Counted from the stretch's first letter, positions 11,101-22,168 are shown. The stretch: 64,000 bases of DNA from Punctularia strigosozonata HHB-11173 SS5 (GCF_000264995.1 NW_006767433.1:1210876-1274875), one strand, 5' to 3'. Translations and numbers: made by a program. Notes: generated by a model from the letters alone, not told the origin.

Positions 11101-12552
11101 GGCCCGAGAAAATCGCACGAATGATACGGACGCTGATCCTGCTGCCCCCGGCGAGGACGAGACTGCTGATACCGGTGTCAACGTCACGATCGGGGTCGCT
11201 GTCGAGAGTCCGTCGCCGTCGGGAGACGATGTTCTTGTCGCGGATGCAGTTCCTTCGTCTGGACCCCCGGCTAGCATGCGTCCGCCAGAAACGCCCACGG
11301 AAGGGGCGCCGGGAGACGGGACCACTACACCCAACAATGGCTCCACTCTCGCGTCTGAGGAGTTGCTGGCCTTAGCAACAGCTCAGATGGGCCCTTTCAC
11401 GACCTTCCAGCAGTTGTCATTTGCCCCGCAATTCCCCTTAGCTGCCATCGCTGATGACTACATCATCCCACCAACCTATCCCGCCTTCTTGAACTACAAG
11501 CGGAGTCACGAACCGGACGCTGTCGAGGGTCCGTCTGCGGATGGTATACTTGATAATGGCTTGCGCGATCATAGTTCTCCTCCGGGTCTGCCGGTCCCTG
11601 CTCCCGAGGCTCCGTTGAAGTGGTTTTATCGTGACCCGACGGGTAAGGTGCATGGTAAGTCAAGCTTGATCACGTCCGAGATTTCGACATTTTGCTCAAA
11701 CGGTTTGCAGGACCATGGAAATCTACTCTCATGCAATCGTGGTACAAGGACGGTATGCTGCCTCCGGACCTTCCCGTCAGGCCGGAGAGTCAAGAAGAGT
11801 ACATCCTACTCAAGGACTTGCGGCTGCAAAGCGTTGACCCCTCCCATCCGTTCCGGACCCCTCCACCTCCTCTGAACGTCGCCTTACCCACGGTCGAAAA
11901 CGCCAAGCCTCTACTTGCCCCGATCTCGCTGCTCGCTCAGCCGCGGCACTTCGGACCTCCAGCTCTCTTCTACTCGTCTCGAGGCGGGCACAGCACCACC
12001 ATCGTCGACGCACGCGGCCGGTCTGTGATCAAAGGCCGCTTCCGGTGGAGCGATGACGAGGAAGACACGTTCACCATCGGCCGGCTGGGCGACGTCCGTC
12101 GTCTCGAGGCGTTTGACCTGCGCGAGCGTTCCGTGCTCGTCGCGATGCGGCACGGTGGGCTCGAGGCCGTCGACCTCGCCGACGCGCTCCTCAAGCCCGC
12201 GGACGACTCGCGCCCGGTCCTGCCGCAGTTCAACCCGCCGGACGCGAGCACGAATCGGCGCCGGCCGTTCGTGTGGCGGATTGGAACGCCGCTGGCGTCG
12301 GCGAGCGGGGGTGCCGCGCCGGTGGCTTCGCGCCCTCGCAGCGCACCTGCGACGCAGGGCAACAGGCGCGCGAGCATGATGCCCGGCAGATCGCCGGGCA
12401 AGAGCGACTTCGGCGCCGGGCTGGACCCGGAGCACGATCACGGTCTAACAGAGGAGGTTTTCTTCATCGGCCGGCGGGAGGACGACGTTTACCTCTGCGA
12501 GCGCAAGGCGGGCTCGTTCCGCGTGCTTCGTCTCGGGCCCGACGCAGCATGA
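8107..12552 (+). CDS. large GYF-domain protein with split CNH-like region
   Basis: Exons are 8107-8529, 8584-10796, 10846-11654 and 11711-12552, giving about 1428 residues. The first intron is 54 bases and also open in frame; its GTGCGT and CAG ends argue that it is removed. Residues about 225-330 resemble the start of a citron homology (CNH) domain (YLLLCHAQGLDVLPL, GVRVYALDEVKKAIEWRM). Residues about 880-960 look like its continuation (FLAILCGDNGEKVELFAGTY, LELQLQGDDLVEVFLVFSQN, GLEPATVRVREV). A Pro/Ser-rich disordered stretch of about 550 residues separates the halves. A GYF domain follows at about 1133-1185: WFYRDPTGKVHGPW, then MQSWYKDGMLP. It has the Asp typical of the SMY2 class, which binds proline-rich peptides. 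The role is unknown; GYF proteins often act in mRNA control or trafficking. Confidence 0.8.
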
Positions 12553-12767
12553 CGACGGCGATGGAAATGGTCCCCGCTTTCCCTAAGTATGACCGTAGTT
12601 GAGGACTATAGAAAATCGTAGTTTATATTCGTGAATCGTGTTGTTACATCCCAGAAGCATATGTGCCCCATGATGCATCCCTCCTCCACCCTTCGCATAC
12701 CCCCACCAACCTCCGGCTCCGGTGTACTTTAGCTAAGCAAAAAGTAGAGAGGACGCTTAATAATCGA

Positions 12768-15684
12768 TCACAGCTTGGCCTTATTCCGCAACACCATCTT
12801 CTGTATCTTGCCGGTGGAGGTTTTCTGGCGTCATCGGCGTCAACGAGGGACAGATCGTTGAGTGTGGAGGAACGGAGGCAGCTTACGGGCAGCTCGCTGA
12901 CGACGCGCACCCACTCGGGGCAGGCGAAACCCGGCAGGCGGCTTCGCGCGTGCTTCTTGAGCTCGACCTCGAACTGATCGTGCTTGCCGAGCCACGTCTT
13001 GACATGGTCCGGCTTCAGCGTCACGAACGCCATGGCACGCTGATATCCGGAGTGGTGAGCGCGACCGTCGGAGGCAGCAGGCAGGCGATCGGAACGTACC
13101 TCGCCCCACTTGGGATGCGGACGGGCGACGACGGCCACTTCCAGGACGTGCGGGTGGGTCGACAGCTCTGCAGGGCCATCGCGGATCAGTGATCACCCAA
13201 AGCGCGCAAAAAAAAAACCCCGTGTGTGGTCGAGGGAGGGGGGCACCTTGTTCTATCGCGAGGCTGCTGGCGTTTTCTCCGCCGGAGATGATGATGTCCT
13301 TGCTGCGATGAAGCCGTATTCAGGTCACGGCAACGAAAACACACGGAGACAGGGGCGACTCGACAAACCTTCTGTCTAAGATGGCGATCGACCCGTCCGG
13401 GTGCATCACCGCAAGGTCGCCCGAGTTGAAGCATCCGCCACGGAACGCTTTGCGCGTCGCCTCAGGGTCGCGGAAGTACTATTCGCGATTACGTATAAAA
13501 GTCAATCCTTTGCATTGTTTCACCGAGATTTGCAAGGCGCAAACGGACGGACCTCTTTCATGGTGATGTTACCCCTAGTGACGATCTCGCCCACGGTCTT
13601 GCCGTCCTTGGGCACGTCGACGAGCGCATCGTCCAGGCTGGAGCCTTCTGCAGGCGGGTATACCACACGCACTTCCAAGGCGGTGGCGAACTGATGCCTA
13701 GACTTGCCCACCTCAGCTTCGACGTCCATCATAGCGAGATGCGCGCTCACGCACCCTTGTCTGGCCATGAACTTCGCCCGGTCCTCTAGCGAAAGCGCGG
13801 CCCATTCCGGCTGGAAGTAATTACGCGTGAACGGCCCGTAGGTCTCTCTGTTGACCTACCCGCGTCAGCTTGTTGATCCGGTTCAAGGTAGCTCACGATC
13901 CAACGATACGGGGAAATTTGATACGCACGTCATGCCGTACACATGGACGGGGTTGATGTGCAGTTTGGTGAGCTCGCCGATAAGGTGCGCGGTCGGCGCC
14001 GAGCCCGCGACGATAGCGGATATGGGCTCGCGCAAACGTCGCGCCGCGGGGTCGTTCACGATACCAATCTATCGGTGCTTGGGTAGGTAACATGTACACA
14101 TCGCCGAAAAAGGTAGGCGGGTACCTGGACGGTCGGCGCGCCGCAGTAGTGCGTCACGCCGGAGTGGAGGAAGTGTTTCCATATGAGGGGGTAGGAGACC
14201 GTGCGTATGGTGAGCTGGATGAGGCTAGGTAAGCCGAGCGATTCCCATAATGATACGGGGAGGGGTATTTGCTCACTTGGGTGGCCATCGCGAAGGTCGC
14301 CGCCCAGGGGTACGTCCATCCGGACGCGTGGAACATGGGTAGAATCCTGTAGGCTCGCGTGGTGAGCGCGAGGGCTGGCGCGTCCTAGTAGACGATACGA
14401 GATTACCATAGGTACGTCGAATCGATGTTCATCCTGCGTATTTTGTAAATTTCGTGAGTTGAACGGGTCGACCGTAGCGGCGGGGGATGCATCATTACCG
14501 AGTTTCGAAGGCATTTGCGATAGCAGCCAAGTATGAGCCTGTCCCGAATTGAGTTAACCATCGTCATTAGTACTGCGAGGACGAGTGAAAGGTTACCTCT
14601 CAGGGTAGTAAGGACGCCTTTAGGCTAGTATGGCAACGCCTCGGTAAGCGACATAATGCTGAGCGCGGAAAGGGAGTGCTGCTCACACGTCCCGTAGTAC
14701 CAGATCTACCAAGGTGAGCATGTCAATATGGTGATAGAACCAAGCAACGCATGAACCCACGTATAGCACAACGCGGCGCCCGCATCCTCGTCGGTCTCCA
14801 CTTCCAGTCCAGGCCAGCCTCTCTCGCCGCTCGCCCTCCGGCCCTCCTTGAGGAATTCCTCGTAGGGGTCGCCTGCGCGGCCGCTATCATGACTGACGAC
14901 GACCTGCGCGCCAAGAGGATTGCCTTCGGGGCCGTCGAGGAGGTGGAGGTATTCGCGGTCGATGAGGATCAGCCTCGCGCCGGAGTGCTGGAGGATGTAG
15001 GAGACCTCGGGTCGGGTGAGGCGGGTGTTGATCGGGGTGATGATGCAGCGCGCGGCGAGGGTGGCTTGGTGGGCGTCTGGGGTAGGGTGTGTTTGGTGAT
15101 TGGGTGCAGGGGGGTAGTAAGGGTGGGTTTACCTGCGATCAGAGGGCTTTTCTGGGTCAGCGGTATGAAGGTATTTGAGATGTGGAGCTGGCATACCAGT
15201 TCGGGGCAATGACGGCGACTCTATCCCCTGGTTGAATTCCTCGATGTTTGAGGGCATATGCAAGGTTCTGGATCCGCTGAGCCCTGTAAGACCGCGTGAG
15301 CAATGAAATAAGGGTTCGATAGATATTTCATCTGGACATACCAAACACCGTATGAGTAGAAGACGGGTTGCTCGACGTCAGGATGCGCGATAGCGAGCTT
15401 GTCGGGGTATATCTGCGCTGCCTTCAAAACGAATGCCAGTGGGTTCTATCGATGCGCGCACGCGTCAAATGTGACGCCAGAACGCGGGTCATTGATCTGC
15501 GCTCACCAGAGGATGCTTGTGCACTGGCCATCCTTTCGGAAATGCCTGTCTAAACTCGGGATGGGGAGGTGGGATGCTCTCAGGCGTCGGTTCAAACCGA
15601 GCTCGAGCGGCTTCTGTCGTACATAGAGCGCGGTGAGCGGGTGCGAACAGCGTCTAAACGAGGAGCCTCACCGAAGGCGGCCAT
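12768..15684 (-). CDS. AMP-binding acyl-CoA ligase (ANL superfamily)
   Basis: Activates a carboxylic acid as acyl-AMP and then the CoA thioester; the acid is unknown. The gene is split into a dozen or more short exons. The first, ATG 15684 to 15672, is only 13 bases. Ordered motifs: AAQIYPDKLAIAHPDVEQPV; GDRVAVIAPNW; the P-loop-like SGTTGR joined by splicing to PKGVLTTLR; the MFHASGWTYPW segment; VTHYCGAPTVQ; SAPTAHL; TETYGP (A5-type); NSGDLAVMHPDG with the ATP-ribose-binding Asp; SKDIIISGGEN. The last exon carries KTSTGKIQK with the catalytic Lys of the C-terminal subdomain, ending RNKAKL at stop 12768. This layout fits fungal medium-chain or peroxisomal acyl-activating enzymes. No clear peroxisomal SKL tail is seen. 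Confidence 0.88.
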
Positions 15685-15750
15685 GGTCCCCGGGAAAGTC
15701 GTGGTCTATCTTCCGGACGCAAGGTCATCTGAGGAGCTGTGGGGACGTGG

Positions 15751-15767
15751 TATATATATTATAAACC
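15751..15767 (-). promoter_or_regulatory. TATA-like element of the acyl-CoA ligase gene
   Basis: An alternating TA tract (TATATATATTATAAA on the plus strand) lies about 70-85 bases upstream of the minus-strand ATG at 15684. This suits a core promoter. No transcript start is known. Confidence 0.45.
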
Positions 15768-15788
15768 GATCGAGCCTTTGAACACGGG

Positions 15789-15819
15789 GCCCCGCACTAG
15801 GGGCCGGGTCGTGCGGGGC
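15789..15819. repeat. 9-bp perfect inverted repeat (hairpin)
   Basis: GCCCCGCAC and GTGCGGGGC face each other across a 13-base G-rich loop. The site is about 105 bases upstream of the acyl-CoA ligase start. It could bind a dimeric regulator or be chance in GC-rich DNA. Confidence 0.4.
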
Positions 15820-15990
15820 AATTTCATATTACGCCTGACACCATCAAACGCCGAGTCCTCTCATGTCCTGTGCGACCGAACCCTATTTCTGCGTTTCGTC
15901 GACGTCTTCAGCGTCATGCTCAGCGCCAACGACGTCTTTGAGACAACCGCCGTGAACGGCATCGGGGGCGCGCCGTACTTCTACCGTGCG

Positions 15991-16162
15991 GCGTTTGGCA
16001 ACACTTGATTCTGACCTGATTCTGACCTGATTTGACTTTTGTGCACCAAAGTGGCAAGCCCCTGTCCAGTTGCGTCTATCTGATTTCACAGTCCTGCCTA
16101 GTATGGCAAGTGAATCAAGTCAAATCATCTGATTCTTGCAGAAATCAAGTGTTCCCAAACGC
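15991..16162. mobile_element. MITE A, short non-autonomous DNA transposon
   Basis: The ends are long inverted repeats: GCGTTTGGCAACACTTGATT on the left and, read in reverse complement on the right, GCGTTTGGGAACACTTGATT, one mismatch in 20. The inside has further inverted Gly-free stretches built on TGATTCTG and TGATTTGAC, including a direct repeat of TGACCTGATTC at 16007-16037. There is no coding sequence. A core block GGCAAGCCCCTGT at 16053-16065 recurs inverted in MITE B. Target duplications at the ends could not be fixed. Confidence 0.7.
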
Positions 16163-16192
16163 AGCCTTGTGTCACAGACACAGCGATGCTTA

Positions 16193-16381
16193 GGCCCCGT
16201 TCGGCGACGCCTGATTCTGGAAATCAGATGATTTGACCACGCATGCATACCATACACGGTTAAGTTGTGAGACAAATTTAACATAATAGAACAGGGGCTT
16301 GCCATATGAGGAGGAAAAAGGTCAAGAACTGCCAGAATCAGGGCAAAATCAGGGTAGAGTCAACCCCAACCGAACGAGGCC
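16193..16381. mobile_element. MITE B, related element in opposite orientation
   Basis: The ends are GGCCCCGTTCGG and, in reverse complement, GGCCTCGTTCGG. The sub-terminal parts (CCTGATTCTGG, GATGATTTGAC) match those of MITE A. The core ACAGGGGCTTGCC at 16291-16303 is the reverse complement of the MITE A core. A TTA flanks the left end and TTTA the right, compatible with a 3-base TTA target duplication. End sequence and target size resemble PIF/Harbinger (Tourist-like) MITEs; that class is an inference. Confidence 0.65.
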
Positions 16382-16835
16382 TTTACTATGTAATTACGGG
16401 CTGGGAGATACTTGAGGCAAAGCTCAGGTAATATTTGCGGCCTCTCTGCGTAGCGGCCGGAGCGCAAGCTTTGTTGAAGCCCAAGGCATGGACCATCACT
16501 GGATGCCCGACTGCACCGTGTTGCATGAAGGCGGCATGAACAAGCCGAGGATACGAATATATCACGTAGTTTGGTAGTTGACCGTTGTACAGGTGTCTGA
16601 GCCCACGCCTGTCCAAATCTGCTCAATAGGCTCTCTATCGCATCCGGCGAGCACTTACATACATACGACGCTCGACTTGATATCTGCATCCTCCATCTTC
16701 TGCAAAAAGCAACTGCGGAGCTTTGGGGCACAGCATTGCACCCGACGCAGCGAGGCTGCGCGCGCCGTCTCTCATAATGTTGATGATGAATGAGCCCCTC
16801 GTTCAACCTCAACCACCACGACCATAACCACCAGG
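16382..16835. other. upstream region of the arrestin-like gene
   Basis: No supported gene. A 160-residue open frame on the minus strand (16842-16360) has no recognisable domain and biased Cys/Arg/Ser composition, so I treat it as chance. The region should hold the arrestin-like promoter. Confidence 0.4.
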
Positions 16836-19077
16836 ATGACAAGCGATCTCAACGACTCGGCGCCACCACCCACCTACACCCAGCAAGTCGAAGATCCGTC
16901 TGACCTGTTACCCCCACCTGAAGCTGGTGACATCGAGCAAGAGCAAGCGGTCGATTCGGACTTGCAGCTCCTCATCCTCCCCGCAAGCGACAGCACTTCC
17001 TTCCAATCTGGCTATCTGGGTGCGGCCGACGAACGCGCCGCGATCGAGGGCGAGGTGCAGCTGAAGGGCGTCGTGGGCCCCCGTCGCTGGGACAAACTGT
17101 CCGTTTATTTCACGCCTTGATGCATAACACCGAGATAATGACTGCTTGATATCTCTTCTGATGGCGCTCCCCATCGGACGTACAAACACCAGGACGCTCA
17201 CGCTCCGCACGCTCGAGCGCGCCCAAGATACTGAAGTCGAGCTCTTCAAGACCGAACTCGTGCTGCACACGGCCCCCGACCCGAGCGCGCCCTGGCCGTC
17301 CTCCTACCCCTTCGCGATCCCGCTCACGCACGACACGCCTCAATGCGTGCACACCTCGCGCTCGGGGCTCACGCATACGCTCTCCGCCACGCTCACCTCC
17401 TCCTCTACCCCTTCCACGCCGCCGTCCGAGGCCCCGCCAAGCTTCAGCACGCACCTCCTCGTGCACACCCGTCGCTTCTCGTCGCACGGGCTCGCGCTCG
17501 CCCCCGCGCCGCGTACGCGCAGCCTCGTGCACCCCACACCCGTGGACGCCCAGCTCCCCCGCACGACGTTCTTCGCGGGCGAGCCCATCCCCGTCTACGT
17601 CACCGTGCCCCCGCCCGCGCGCGAGCTCGTCGTCTCGCGCGGCGTTCGCCTCCGCAACATCCGCGTCGAGCTCGTCCGCATCGTCAAGGTCCGCGGCGCG
17701 CCTGCCGATACCGACTCCGACTCTGAATCGTCGTCCTCCTCCGAGTCCTCCGGCAGCGACACGGGCGGCGGCGACGCCAAGCGCCGCGCGCCCTTCGCCG
17801 CGCACGCCGAAACGAGCGTCATCTCCCGCTCCGGCGCCGCCTGCCGCTTCCACGCGACGCGCGCCATCCGCCAGCGCTTCGTCCTCCGCCCTTCCGCCCC
17901 GTCCGACTACCCCTCCGACGCCGGCCCGCCTCTCTCCCCCACGTCCGGGGCGCCCACGTCCTGCGCCGCCGTCTCGCAGACGACGCTCCTCCACGCCGTC
18001 TCCTTCCGCGTCCTCGTCCACGTCGGCTTCCTCGAGCAGCCGACCCGGACCGAGCGCACGCTGACGCTCCGCATCCCCGTCACGCTCCTCCCCCCTCCCG
18101 CGCCGCTGCCCGAGGTCGAGCCCGCCGTCGACGCCGCCTACCGCAAGAAGCACGACAAGCCGCCCGCGCGCACCGTCCGGCGCGAAGACACCGAGGTCGC
18201 CGCCGCGCCGCACTACGGCGCGGGCCCTAGCGGCGCGGGCGTCGGCGTGGGCGCCCCTCCACCGTTCGAGGAGCGCGAGGCGCCACCGCCCTTCGCCTCG
18301 CTCTCCATCGCCACCCCGGAATCGTCTTCCGCCCAGGCCGCGCGCCTGCCCACCTTCCTCGAATCCGAGACGGACGCGTACGTCGCCTCGGCCGAGCATA
18401 CCGGGCCCCAACTTCAACTACAACAGCAGCAACAGCAGCAGCAGCAACAGCAACAACAACAGCAATCGTTACACCAACTCGGCAGCGAGCTGGCGTTCCC
18501 CGGCGAAGGCGAGCTGTTCGGCTTCACCGCCGCGGACGAGTTCGACGGGCACGCGCCCGAGATCGCGGGGGAGCGCGGCGCGAGCCCGCCGCCGACGATC
18601 GAGCAGGCGCGCGCGGACCCGGACGTGAGCGAGCTCGCCGCGCTCGCGCACGTGCCGCCGCAGCTCGCGATCGCCGCGCTCGGCAGCAGCGGCGGCGACG
18701 GGGTGGACGGCGGCGACGGCGACGCCGCCCCGCCGCCCCCGCCCCCACCGATGGACGACCCGTCCGACCCGCCGCCGTCGATCGACTCGGAGTTTCGCAC
18801 GCACGGGGGCGAGGTCGGCGTCGCGGTGCTGCCCGTGGGGTCGCCGGTGGCGGCGGGGGCGGGGGCGGGCGGGGCGGAGATCGGGACGTCGAACGCGACG
18901 TATGTCGGCCCGCCCGCGGAGGACGATAGGCACCGCCGCCCGCACGGGCACGAGCGGCCCCCGCCTCCGCATACGAGCGAGGCGCCGGCGCCGGCCGCGG
19001 GCAACGCGCCCCCGCCGTATCTTATCCCGGAAGGAGAGCAGGAGCATGCGCCCGGGCCTCCGCCTTACGTCGGTTGA
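16836..19077 (+). CDS. arrestin-like trafficking adaptor with PPxY motifs and poly-Gln tract
   Basis: Two exons, 16836-17098 and 17193-19077, give 715 residues. The splice restores RRWDKL followed by TLTLRTLERAQDTEVELFKT, the continuation expected for an arrestin N-fold. The C-fold includes TTFFAGEPIPVYVTVPPP and LRNIRVELVRIVKV, with an acidic Ser-rich loop inserted, then HAVSFRVLVHVGFLEQ. PPxY ubiquitin-ligase-binding motifs occur at the N-terminus (PPTY) and twice in the last 25 residues (PPPY). Fungal relatives of the ART type link Rsp5 ligase to plasma-membrane transporters and drive endocytosis. Fifteen Gln in a row lie at about residues 497-511. The tail is disordered and very GC-rich, so long antisense frames here are compositional shadows. 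Confidence 0.85.
18421..18465 (+). repeat. CAG/CAA poly-glutamine tract (15 codons)
   Basis: An uninterrupted run of mixed CAA and CAG codons in the arrestin-like gene, between the folded part and the acidic C-terminal tail. Length polymorphism between strains is likely. Confidence 0.9.
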
Positions 19078-19408
19078 TGATGACGCTCGGACGTCGGGAC
19101 GTAGATGCAAGGGAAGGTCCAGGTAGTAACAGAATATGTATGTATGTAAGGATAATACAGGTATAGGGCCGCGGGTAGACGTGTAGGGAGGAGGGAGGCA
19201 GGAGGCGCGCACAGAGGGACAAAAAAACCCGTGGTTTCAAGTAGTTTAGCAACAAGGGTCTAATAACAAAGAGCACGCTCCGTGTGCGGGGGAGGGAGGG
19301 AGGAAAGATCGTCGCGAGGTCGTACGAGGAAAAAAAAACACAAAACCAAACAAACAGAGGCATGTATGTAGTGGGAACGATGCGGCAACACACGGAAGAA
19401 AAAAGGAT
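19078..19408. other. convergent 3' region
   Basis: 331 bases between the ends of the arrestin-like gene (plus) and the Rab5 gene (minus). It contains short A runs and GA-rich DNA and probably both 3' UTRs. No gene seen. Confidence 0.5.
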
Positions 19409-20594
19409 TCAGCAGTTGCACGCGTCCTTGCCCTTGGTCTGGTTCTCCTCGAGGTTGACGCCGCCCTCTTGTCGCGCGGCGCCGGTGCGTGCGCCCTGTG
19501 CGCCGGGTCGCCCCGCGCCGCGCGAGGAGGCGAGGATGTGCTCGATCGGTATCTTCTTCGCTGCGGGAGAATTAAAATAAATTAAGCGGTGGCGCGAGGG
19601 TGGGGGGTAAAAGGGGGCAAGAAAAACCCACCGATCTCGGTGAACATCTCGACGACGCCCTCGCCCGTCTTGGCGGACGTCTCGAAGAAGAGCAGGCCGG
19701 CCTCGGCGGCGTACGCCTGCGCCTCGTCGGCGGGGACCTGCCGCAGGCTCTCGGGCGACGAAGACTCGGCGTCGGCGTCGGCGTCGGGCGTGGCCGTCGC
19801 GTCGTCCGCCTCGTCTTCCTCGGCGTCGGCGGCGGGCGTGGAGGACGAGGGCTGCTGGACGAGGTCGACCTTGTTACCGGCGAGGGCGATGACGATGTTC
19901 GGGTTCGCCTGCCGCTGGAGCTCCTTGACCCACGATTTGGCCTTTTCGAGGCTGGACGCTTTGGTGACGTCGTAGACGACCACGGCGGCTTGCGCGTTGC
20001 GGTAGTACATGGGCTGTTTAGTGGGGTGAAAAAAGAGGTGTGACGGATGAGACGGGGTGGGGACGGAAGGAGGAGGAGCCGGGGTGCGTTACCGCGAGCG
20101 AGTGGAAGCGTTCTTGGCCGGCGGTATCCCAGATCTCGTAGCGTAGGACGCGGTCTTCGAGCCGGCATTTCTGGGTCAGGAAGGCGGCGCCGATCGTGGG
20201 TTCCTTGTTTGCTTGGAAGTCGTTCGAGACCTGGCGGCCCGGGGGGAGGGGGCAAAGGCAAAGTCGCATCAACAACAACGACAAGCGGGAACGACGGCGT
20301 GATGAGCGAAGACTCACGAAACGGAGCACGACCGAGGACTTGCCCACAGCAGCCTCGCCTAGAGGTGCCAGTCGTCAGCAACGATACGAATATATTCTTT
20401 GTGATTACGGTCATCTCGTCTCCACGGGTACGCGCCAGAAGGGAAGGAAACGCAGACTCAGAGCGGCGGTTGCCGTGCACGCTTCCCCCCCCCCCCTCGC
20501 AATGTCGTTGGATGGTGGACGTGTACTACTCACCCAGCAGGACGAGCTTGACTTGGACAGACTTGTCGGCGGGGGCGGAGGCGGAGTCGGACAT
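19409..20594 (-). CDS. VPS21: Rab5-type GTPase (Vps21/Ypt5) with acidic insertion
   Basis: Small GTPase of early endosomes. Motifs in order: P-loop [11 protein letters not shown] (completed across intron 1), switch [14 protein letters not shown], switch [22 protein letters not shown] and ETSAKTGEG. Exons begin at ATG 20594. Four introns are visible, including one before PMYYRNAQ and one just before the C-terminal [10 protein letters not shown] exon. The C-terminus ends KGKDACNC, a CxC prenylation signal. Between the GNKVDL box and the DEAQAYA helix sits an extra run of about 35 residues, rich in Asp, Ala, Ser, Thr and Glu, absent from the short loop of usual Rab5 proteins. It keeps frame and has no intron borders, so it is probably translated. 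Confidence 0.92.
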
Positions 20595-21115
20595 GGATGG
20601 AGATATGGATAATGGAGGTGCGGTGGGAGTGGACGAGGACGAGGATGATGCTGCGCGCGGCACCGGTGGCGCCGGCACAGCGCTTTTGTCCCTCCTTCTG
20701 TATCGACTCTTTTCAGGCGCCCGGGGAACTCTGCTTGCTTCCGCGCTCAAGGGACAAGTTGTTTTTATTTGGGAGCGTATGGAGTTGGGGTTGTCTAAGG
20801 AAGACCACGAATATACACGATAAAGCACTCTGTTCGACTCGTATTACAGGGACATGCTGGGGCTATCACAACGACGAGAAAAGAGCCTATATGTACTGTA
20901 TCCCTGCGAGCCCTGTGGGCATACGTTTCCCGTTGAACGCGGTCATACAATGGGAGTTATAAGCGGGGATCGGTGGGTCGATATTGGCTACACATTGACC
21001 TCCTCGATCCGTAGTTTGAGCGGCTCGGGAGGCTTCGATAGAGCCGAAAACAGCGGGAAAACGAGAGAAAACTTGCCGAGAATCGATACGGGCGTTGACG
21101 GGTTCGAGAAGCATG
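20595..21115. other. intergenic, Rab5 upstream region
   Basis: 521 bases between the Rab5 start and the DUF1764 gene on the same strand. No convincing frame. It probably holds the Rab5 promoter and the 3' UTR of the DUF1764 gene. Confidence 0.45.
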
Positions 21116-21809
21116 CTAGAGATACAACGGTATAAAGATACAGATGCGGATAATAGAGGTTAGAAACCTGAGAGGAAGGTCAGGGCTCAATACCAAGGAG
21201 CTTCGTGTGAAGGTATATCTATAACACGCACAACAATCGCAGTCAAACGGACACAAGGGCGTCCCACCGGCTTCGGGATCGATGCCCAAGTCGGCTTCCT
21301 TGAAGATGGTAAAGCCCTCCTCGGTCTTTCGTCCTGGATCACTGTCAGACGGACGGCGGAGTTTGCCTTTCGGAGAGAGAGAGAGAAGACGGACGGGATG
21401 AGGTCCCCCGAGAGTCCTTGAAGAGCTCGTCGTCATCCTGCGACGGTTTCGCCTTCCTCGACGGCTTCTTCAGCGCGCTCGACGATGAAGACGGTTTCCC
21501 AGAGTTGTCAGTCTTGGGTTTCTTCGTCAGAGGTCGCGTCGAGGGGTCGACGACGGTCTCGGGAGCGGCCCGTTTCGGTGCGTCTTGGACCTCAGCAGGG
21601 GCAGGGGCAGGGGTAGAGGCAGCGTCGTCGGCTTGAGCGCGCTTGCGCTTCTTCTTGTGCTTTTTCGACGTGGAACTCGTCACCGGCGCGGACGTCGACG
21701 CAGCGGGAAGTTTGGCATTTTCGGCGAGGCTCGTCTTCCCTTTGCCCTTGGCCTTGGCCTTGGACGAAGACGCGGACGCGAAGATGTCGTCGATCTCAGA
21801 CTTGGCCAT
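21116..21809 (-). CDS. DUF1764-family protein
   Basis: Starts MAKSEIDDIFASASSSKAKA, the family's N-terminal IDDIF motif. A Lys-rich, nucleolar-looking stretch follows (SKKHKKKRKRAQ) with Ser/Pro/Ala linkers. The core reads DDELFKDSRG, then after a probable 49-base intron RKTEEGFTIFKEADLGI and the diagnostic GGTPLCPFDCDCC. The intron donor near 21397 is GTCTTC, which is weak. Relatives usually stop at or just after the Cys-rich motif. Here the frame runs about 35 residues further to 21116, so the 3' end is uncertain. Function unknown; the basic composition suggests a nuclear or nucleolar protein. Confidence 0.8.
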
Positions 21810-22168
21810 GGCCAGAAAAATGAGGGAGGCGGCGTGACGAGCAGCTGTGACATGTTCGTGACTCCTTCGATGGAGGGCACGTGTTCGGAGCTCGCGGGTG
21901 AATCGCTGGGTCGAGGTGGGCATGTTGAACGGGTTTGGCCAGTCCGGGCGTTTTTGAGAGCAGCGAGCCCTGATTTTATTTCCCGTCGACATTGTCGAGC
22001 GCTACGGCGAGAGCGCCTCGTAGATCCAACGTTTTGTTGATCGTCGAGGCGAGCGTGGCAGAGGCGCGGACGTTGACGCGGCGTTGGAGGGTGAGACCAC
22101 GCTACGGCTTCCGCACGACCGAACCGACGCCGGGCCAGAGGCGGCATCATAATACGGACGGGGCCATC
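21810..22168. promoter_or_regulatory. divergent promoter, DUF1764 gene / SWI1
   Basis: 359 bases between two start codons facing apart. GC-rich, with no clear TATA box. Confidence 0.4.

Noticed and set aside
16360-16842. 160-codon minus-strand frame upstream of the arrestin-like gene
   Set aside because: No motif, biased Cys/Arg/Ser content, no partner splice sites; overlaps a MITE end and a promoter region.
17110-18417. 435-codon minus-strand open frame opposite the arrestin-like gene
   Set aside because: Sequence is Arg/Gly/Glu-rich without domains. It mirrors the very GC-rich sense codons of the arrestin exon, which avoid stops on the other strand.
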